Shown: positions 52,911-55,083 of the stretch, piece after piece
Position numbering within the stretch: position 1 is the stretch's first letter
Layout of the letters: the number at the start of each line of letters is the position of its first letter
Source: HGM04593 sp964458275
GTDB taxonomy: Bacteria > Bacteroidota > Bacteroidia > Bacteroidales > Bacteroidaceae
NCBI GenBank assembly: GCA_964458275.1
Contig: CAYWIE010000011.1
Span: 1-55,083 of the forward strand
Reading direction: 5' to 3'
Length of the DNA: 55,083 nucleotides
Notes under the pieces: model-generated
What the model was told of the DNA's origin: nothing
Databases searched by the model: none
What the model saw: the letters and a program-made list of their open reading frames with translations, nothing else
Made by a program: the position numbers and the translations under genes

Positions 52911-53832
52911 AATACATATCCTTTATAGTCTGTACCTTGCATTCGGTTGGAAGCGATGCATCTATCCAGTTTATCTTGAGCCCTCTTCGCTCCATGCCTC
53001 TGAACCACGTCATCTGACGTTTTGCAAATTGGTGAATGGCAGTCTCCAGCCCCTTTATCATATCGTCGAGACTCATTACACCGGTAATATACAGTGTTAC
53101 ATATTTATATTCCAGTCCGTAGTATATTAGCTGTTCGGGAGTGAGGCCACTGTCCAAAAGAGCTTTCACCTCTTCTATAAGGCCTTCGTCAATACGCGCC
53201 ATGAGCCGACGGCTTATACGTTCTCGTCTGATCTCTCTGTCTACCTCCACACCAATAAGCAACGAGCGAAGCTGAGGGAATTCGCGTTCTTTTTCCGGAG
53301 TACGTGCATAATGTTCTTCGATTTCTATAGCACGGATGGCGCGTTTCTTAGTGTCGACGTCAGTAGTGTTGTGCAGCTGTTTGTACGATGCGAGAATTTC
53401 TGTAAGTTCCTCCAGGCTTTTCTCTTCGAGACGCGATCTCAACTCGCCATTCTCAGGCACGGGAATCAGACGGTAGCCTTTGAGCACCGACTCCACATAA
53501 AGGCCGCTGCCGCCACACATAATGGGAAGCGAGTTACGCGATTTTATATCGTTGTATGCGTCGAGAAAATCTTTTTGGAACTCAAAAAGATTGTATTTTT
53601 CTCCTGCATCTACAATGTCAATCAAGTGATAAGGAACTGGAATACCCCCTTCGCTATATTCGGCAATATCCTTTCCTGTGCCAATATCCATACCCCGATA
53701 AACCTGACGGCTGTCAGCACTAAGAATCTCGCCGCCAAGCTCACGGGCTATGGCAACGGCAAGTGCTGTTTTTCCGCACGCGGTGGGACCGACAACGGAT
53801 ATCAGGTCAAATGATGATTTTCTATCTTGCAT
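52891..53832 (-). CDS. miaA: tRNA dimethylallyltransferase
   Basis: 313 residues from the ATG at 53832, which puts the P-loop VVGPTACGKTALAVAIAREL at residue 14, as usual; the longer frame to 53895 runs through repeat DNA. DSRQVYRGMDIGTGK and CGGSGLYVES are diagnostic, and FAKRQMTWFRGMER gives the C-terminal motif. It adds dimethylallyl to A37 of tRNAs that read U-starting codons. First gene of the miaA-lipid kinase-kdsA operon. Its only visible promoter is the -7 element in the repeat 10 bp upstream. Confidence 0.95.
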   Translation of the reverse strand: MQDRKSSFDLISVVGPTACGKTALAVAIARELGGEILSADSRQVYRGMDIGTGKDIAEYSEGGIPVPYHLIDIVDAGEKYNLFEFQKDFLDAYNDIKSRNSLPIMCGGSGLYVESVLKGYRLIPVPENGELRSRLEEKSLEELTEILASYKQLHNTTDVDTKKRAIRAIEIEEHYARTPEKEREFPQLRSLLIGVEVDREIRRERISRRLMARIDEGLIEEVKALLDSGLTPEQLIYYGLEYKYVTLYITGVMSLDDMIKGLETAIHQFAKRQMTWFRGMERRGLKINWIDASLPTECKVQTIKDMYYGNITT

Positions 53833-53841
53833 ATTTATTGG

Positions 53842-54100
53842 CAAATATACTAACAAACGAGCGAGAAATATCAAGTTTACTTGAATATTTTTCACAGCGA
53901 GTGCAGTCTATTTTCGAGGTTTACCTCAAATATAGCAACAAACGAGCGAAAGTTGTGCAAGAGAATGGGTAAAAATTCATTTTTACACGCAATGAACACA
54001 GCTAAACTTCGCTGAAAGCAAAAATATCAAGCTTGCTTGAATATTTTTCACAGCGAGTGCAGTTTATATTCGTCGTTTACGACAAAAATAGCAACAAACT
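53842..54100 (-). repeat. Two diverged copies of the structured repeat upstream of miaA
   Basis: Copy 1 (53842-53926, then a second CAAATATA at 53927) and copy 2 (core 54022-54063 and hairpin to 54090) share with the 40 kb repeats the two hairpins and the block TTTTTCACAGCGAGTGCAGT. Hairpin arms differ from the 40 kb copies by compensating changes. CAAATATA at 53842-53849 reads TATATTTG on the minus strand and is the likely miaA -7 element. The rest of the 460-bp gap up to the Crp/Fnr promoter shows no gene. Confidence 0.8.
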
Positions 54101-54219
54101 TCCATAAAGCGAAACATTATATAAAGTTTTTCTTACGTCAAATGTTAAATAAGCAGCCCTTACAAGTTAAAATTTACAAAATCACAACATCATCGACACC
54201 TACGTATCGAGTATAGATT

Positions 54220-54227
54220 TATCTTTG
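54220..54227 (+). promoter_or_regulatory. Promoter -7 element for the Crp/Fnr gene
   Basis: TATCTTTG, 67 bp before the ATG at 54294. Confidence 0.55.
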
Positions 54228-54293
54228 TGCATCAGTCAGCCTGCAACAAGACTTGTCCGGCTGATTGCGATTAGGAACTCTCTATAAAATATT

Positions 54294-54968
54294 ATGTACG
54301 AAAGTTTGATGAATCTGCCCTACTTTCAGGGTATGAGCAAAGACGAAATCACTTCTATCCTCGACAAGGTCAAATTGGAGTTTTTCAGATACAACGACGG
54401 CGAACTGATTGTCAAACAGGGCGCGCCATGCAACAATTTCACAATATTGGTACGCGGTGAGATAATTTCGTCTACACTTTCACCTGATGACAGATATACA
54501 GTGGTGGAAGAGCTTTCCATGCCTTTTGCATTCGAGCCATATTCGCTTTTCGGTCTTTCGCCATACTACAGAAGCAGCTATCGTGCAAAAGGCACATGCG
54601 ACATCCTGTCGATAAAAAAATCCTACCTCTTCGACGAGTTTGCCCGACACGACATATTCCTTATGAATATACTCAACCTTATCAGCCAACGGGCACAGCA
54701 AAAGACGGCACAAATATGGAACCGGAGAGAAGAGAGCATTGCCGGGAAAATTTTAGATTTTGTATATACGAGGACCGAACAGCCGGACGGTTGCAAGACC
54801 ATTCAGATAAAGATGGAAGACTTGGCTGCCATTCTCGGTGAAACACGTATAAACATTTCGCGCACACTGAACAGATTCCAGCAAAGCGGGATTGTAGAGC
54901 TGAGACGCAAAGAGATTATAATACCATCTATGAAAAAGCTGAAGCAGTTTGTAGATACAGCACAGTAG
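54294..54968 (+). CDS. Crp/Fnr-family transcriptional regulator
   Basis: 224 residues. N-terminal cyclic-nucleotide-type sensor barrel (about 10-125, with VKQGAPCNNFTILVRGEI) joined by a dimer helix to a C-terminal winged helix-turn-helix (MEDLAAILGETRINISRTLN near residue 170). The arrangement is Crp-like. No N-terminal cysteine cluster as in Fnr is present, so oxygen sensing through Fe-S is unlikely; the ligand is unknown. Transcribed alone. Confidence 0.9.
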   Translation: MYESLMNLPYFQGMSKDEITSILDKVKLEFFRYNDGELIVKQGAPCNNFTILVRGEIISSTLSPDDRYTVVEELSMPFAFEPYSLFGLSPYYRSSYRAKGTCDILSIKKSYLFDEFARHDIFLMNILNLISQRAQQKTAQIWNRREESIAGKILDFVYTRTEQPDGCKTIQIKMEDLAAILGETRINISRTLNRFQQSGIVELRRKEIIIPSMKKLKQFVDTAQ

Positions 54969-55023
54969 TTCAGAAAAGTTTCACTGTCCTTTATATAGAA
55001 GGTATTATAGCCTGCACGTTTAC

Positions 55024-55079
55024 GAAGGAAATCGAGTAGGTAGGGAAACGAAAGTTTTCCTGCCTATTTCGTTTCCTTC
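55024..55079. repeat. 25-bp stem hairpin at the window end
   Basis: Arms 55024-55048 and 55055-55079 pair at 24 of 25 positions (counting G-U) around the loop CGAAAG. No T-run follows within the window. It may terminate the Crp/Fnr transcript or be another palindromic element. Confidence 0.5.
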
Positions 55080-55083
55080 CCTC

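Overview
The window is chromosomal DNA of a Bacteroidales bacterium (phylum Bacteroidota). The evidence is the recurrent TAnnTTTG promoter -7 element, weak Shine-Dalgarno signals, and the gene repertoire: DUF1573, DUF2027-Smr, DUF4827, DUF5686, clostripain-type lipoprotein, MeaB, the GH57/GT4/debranching-enzyme operon and glmM-DUF4827. I cannot fix the genus from sequence alone.

Layout. 1-3.7 kb: the end of a large phage polyvalent protein gene, open at the left edge and apparently frameshifted near its 3' end, abutting the 3' end of a tRNA-Arg gene as expected for a prophage end. 3.9-7.6 kb: a membrane polyferredoxin that looks like a NapH-NapG fusion, a Tat-type Fe-S aldo/keto reductase and a PAP2 phosphatase. 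7.7-13.5 kb: housekeeping genes (PaaK-ACT pair, thrS, DUF1573, Smr). 13.6-21.2 kb: a second phage block with intact reading frames: portal-like protein, a 1427-residue polyvalent protein, a small unknown protein and an internal-virion-like protein, plus a divergent 82-residue gene. No capsid, terminase or integrase gene is visible. 21.3-26.7 kb: membrane protein, WbuC-like cupin, M18 aminopeptidase, clostripain-like lipoprotein and MeaB.

26.9-32.9 kb is the most unusual accessory region: an 831-residue protein in which a dual-specificity-type phosphatase domain lies between two ADP-ribosylglycohydrolase domains, followed in the same direction by an unrecognised protein, a DUF1232 membrane protein, DUF1810, a PP2C phosphatase and a repeat-type lipoprotein. 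Together they suggest a module that reverses or processes ADP-ribose and phosphate modifications; this is inference from domain content.

33-39 kb: ferredoxin, dnaK with a sigma-54-like upstream element, an LTA-synthase-like sulfatase and a GT90 glycosyltransferase. 39-40.5 kb: two small genes of unknown function beside a structured tandem repeat and tRNA-Leu. 40.7-53.8 kb, all on the minus strand: prmA, glmM-DUF4827, the glycogen/alpha-glucan operon, an outer-membrane DUF5686 protein, and miaA-lipid kinase-kdsA. The right end carries a Crp/Fnr regulator. Repeats of the 40 kb family recur upstream of miaA, and a 187-bp nested palindrome lies downstream of kdsA.
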